The notes below the pieces were generated by a model. It saw only the letters and a list, made by a program, of their open reading frames with translations, searched no databases and was not told where the DNA came from. From the NCBI RefSeq assembly GCF_020521555.1, contig NZ_BPWA01000001.1, positions 1,240,001 through 1,304,000 on the forward strand: a DNA stretch of 64,000 bases. The letters are read 5' to 3'. This document shows, piece after piece, positions 63,434-64,000 of this stretch. The DNA is from Rodentibacter sp. JRC1. GTDB taxonomy: Bacteria > Pseudomonadota > Gammaproteobacteria > Enterobacterales > Pasteurellaceae. Both the position numbers and the translations under genes were made by a program. Within the stretch, counting starts at the first letter, position 1. Every line of letters begins with the position of its first letter.

Positions 63434-64000
63434 ATGATGATGTGGTTTAAAAAAGGCACTTTCAGTGGAAAACAATATCGCGATGATACCTCCCGAAAAA
63501 TTTCGTGGGGGCATTGGTTTGCCTTTTTTAATATTATTATTTCGGTACTGATCGGCGCACGTTACGCTTTTCTCATTGATTGGCCCGATACGCTTGGCGG
63601 TAAACTTTATTTCTTTGTTAGCCTGCTCGGACATTTCAGCTTCTGCGTTTTTGCGATTTATTTATTGGTTATTTTTCCTCTCAGTTTTTTCGTTAAAAAT
63701 CACCGCACTTTCCGTGGTTTAACGGTGATACTTTCTACGGTTTGTACAACGCTATTATTATTTGATACGGAAGTATTTCATCGTTTTAATCTGCACTTAT
63801 CTTCTGTGGTATGGAATTTATTGGTGAATCCGGAAAACGGTGAGATGTCGCGAGACTGGCAAATTTTCTTTGCACCAATGCCGATTATTCTGTTGATTCA
63901 AATGCTGTTTTCCCGTTGGAGTTGGGAAAAGCTCCGTAGTCTTGAACGGCAAAAATGGCTAAAAGGAGTCGGTGTATTCTTCACGGCTGCTTTTATCGCT
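63434..64000 (+). CDS. yejM: Inner-membrane LPS regulator YejM (PbgA/LapC), 5' part
   Basis: The frame runs open from ATG at 63434 to the window edge (189 codons). It has three tandem Met codons, then WFKKGTFSGKQYRDD, ISWGHWFAFFNIIIS and at least four hydrophobic helices. This is the membrane half (DUF3413) of YejM, a sulfatase-fold protein that tunes LpxC degradation and lipopolysaccharide synthesis in enterobacteria. The periplasmic domain lies beyond the window. Confidence 0.92.
   Translation, partial: MMMWFKKGTFSGKQYRDDTSRKISWGHWFAFFNIIISVLIGARYAFLIDWPDTLGGKLYFFVSLLGHFSFCVFAIYLLVIFPLSFFVKNHRTFRGLTVILSTVCTTLLLFDTEVFHRFNLHLSSVVWNLLVNPENGEMSRDWQIFFAPMPIILLIQMLFSRWSWEKLRSLERQKWLKGVGVFFTAAFIA

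Overview
The window is chromosomal DNA from a member of the Pasteurellaceae. The evidence is the dense scatter of the Haemophilus-type DNA uptake signal (core AAGTGCGGT / ACCGCACTT), moderate AT-richness, and gene orders matching my memory of Haemophilus influenzae: a peroxiredoxin-glutaredoxin hybrid beside oxyR, the uxuA-uxuR-TRAP-kdgK-eda block, and bamE-ndpA-yejL-yejM. The species cannot be fixed from sequence reading alone.

Layout. 1-2.7 kb: TauE/SafE exporter (partial), fabR, oxyR and the divergent peroxidase gene. 3-10.5 kb: small transporters (YdcZ-type, brnQ), an exported metallo-hydrolase, a GlxA-type regulator, adhE under apparent CRP/FNR control, and satP. 10.6-20.8 kb: a PTS permease and a sugar-acid catabolic island: mannonate dehydratase, GntR repressor, zinc dehydrogenase, TRAP transporter, KDG kinase, SDR reductase and KDPG aldolase. 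The likely route is uptake of an aldonate such as L-gulonate or D-mannonate, conversion to KDG, and cleavage to pyruvate and glyceraldehyde-3-phosphate. 20.9-24.4 kb: oadGAB sodium-pumping oxaloacetate decarboxylase. 24.5-28.4 kb: QseBC two-component system, a His-rich PepSY protein and an RclC-like membrane protein. 28.5-32 kb: the selenocysteine module selC, selA, selB.

33-42 kb: tusA, yigZ, trkH and hemG, then a complete rRNA operon (16S, tRNA-Ile, tRNA-Ala, 23S, 5S) in the same place as E. coli rrnA. 42-47 kb: yihI, a DUF2489 gene, a frameshifted hemN, a decayed tannase/feruloyl-esterase gene, cysK and cysZ. 47-53 kb: zipA, ligA, a CDF metal exporter with its MerR regulator, an SDR gene and a SemiSWEET. 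53-59.4 kb: a YjbR protein, an MFS carrier, an exported Rossmann-fold lipoprotein, metJ, and divergent cueR / copZ-copA. 59.4-64 kb: cpxRA, bamE, ndpA, yejL and yejM (partial).

The most unusual structure is a family of four short non-coding mobile elements (108, 185, 153 and 120 bp) at 2837, 20784, 48259 and 53175. Each has terminal inverted repeats beginning CGGTATTATGTATCA, internal hairpins built on GTAGGGTGCGTTA / TAACGCACCCTAC, and a perfect 8-bp AT-rich target duplication. They look like MITEs of an unidentified parent transposon. Other points of interest are tandem 11-bp response-regulator-like boxes before the PepSY gene, two UxuR-type operators around a CRP-like site, two MerR-type 19-bp-spacer promoters, a roughly 6-kb stretch without uptake signals over the TRAP operon, and uptake-signal pairs doubling as terminators.
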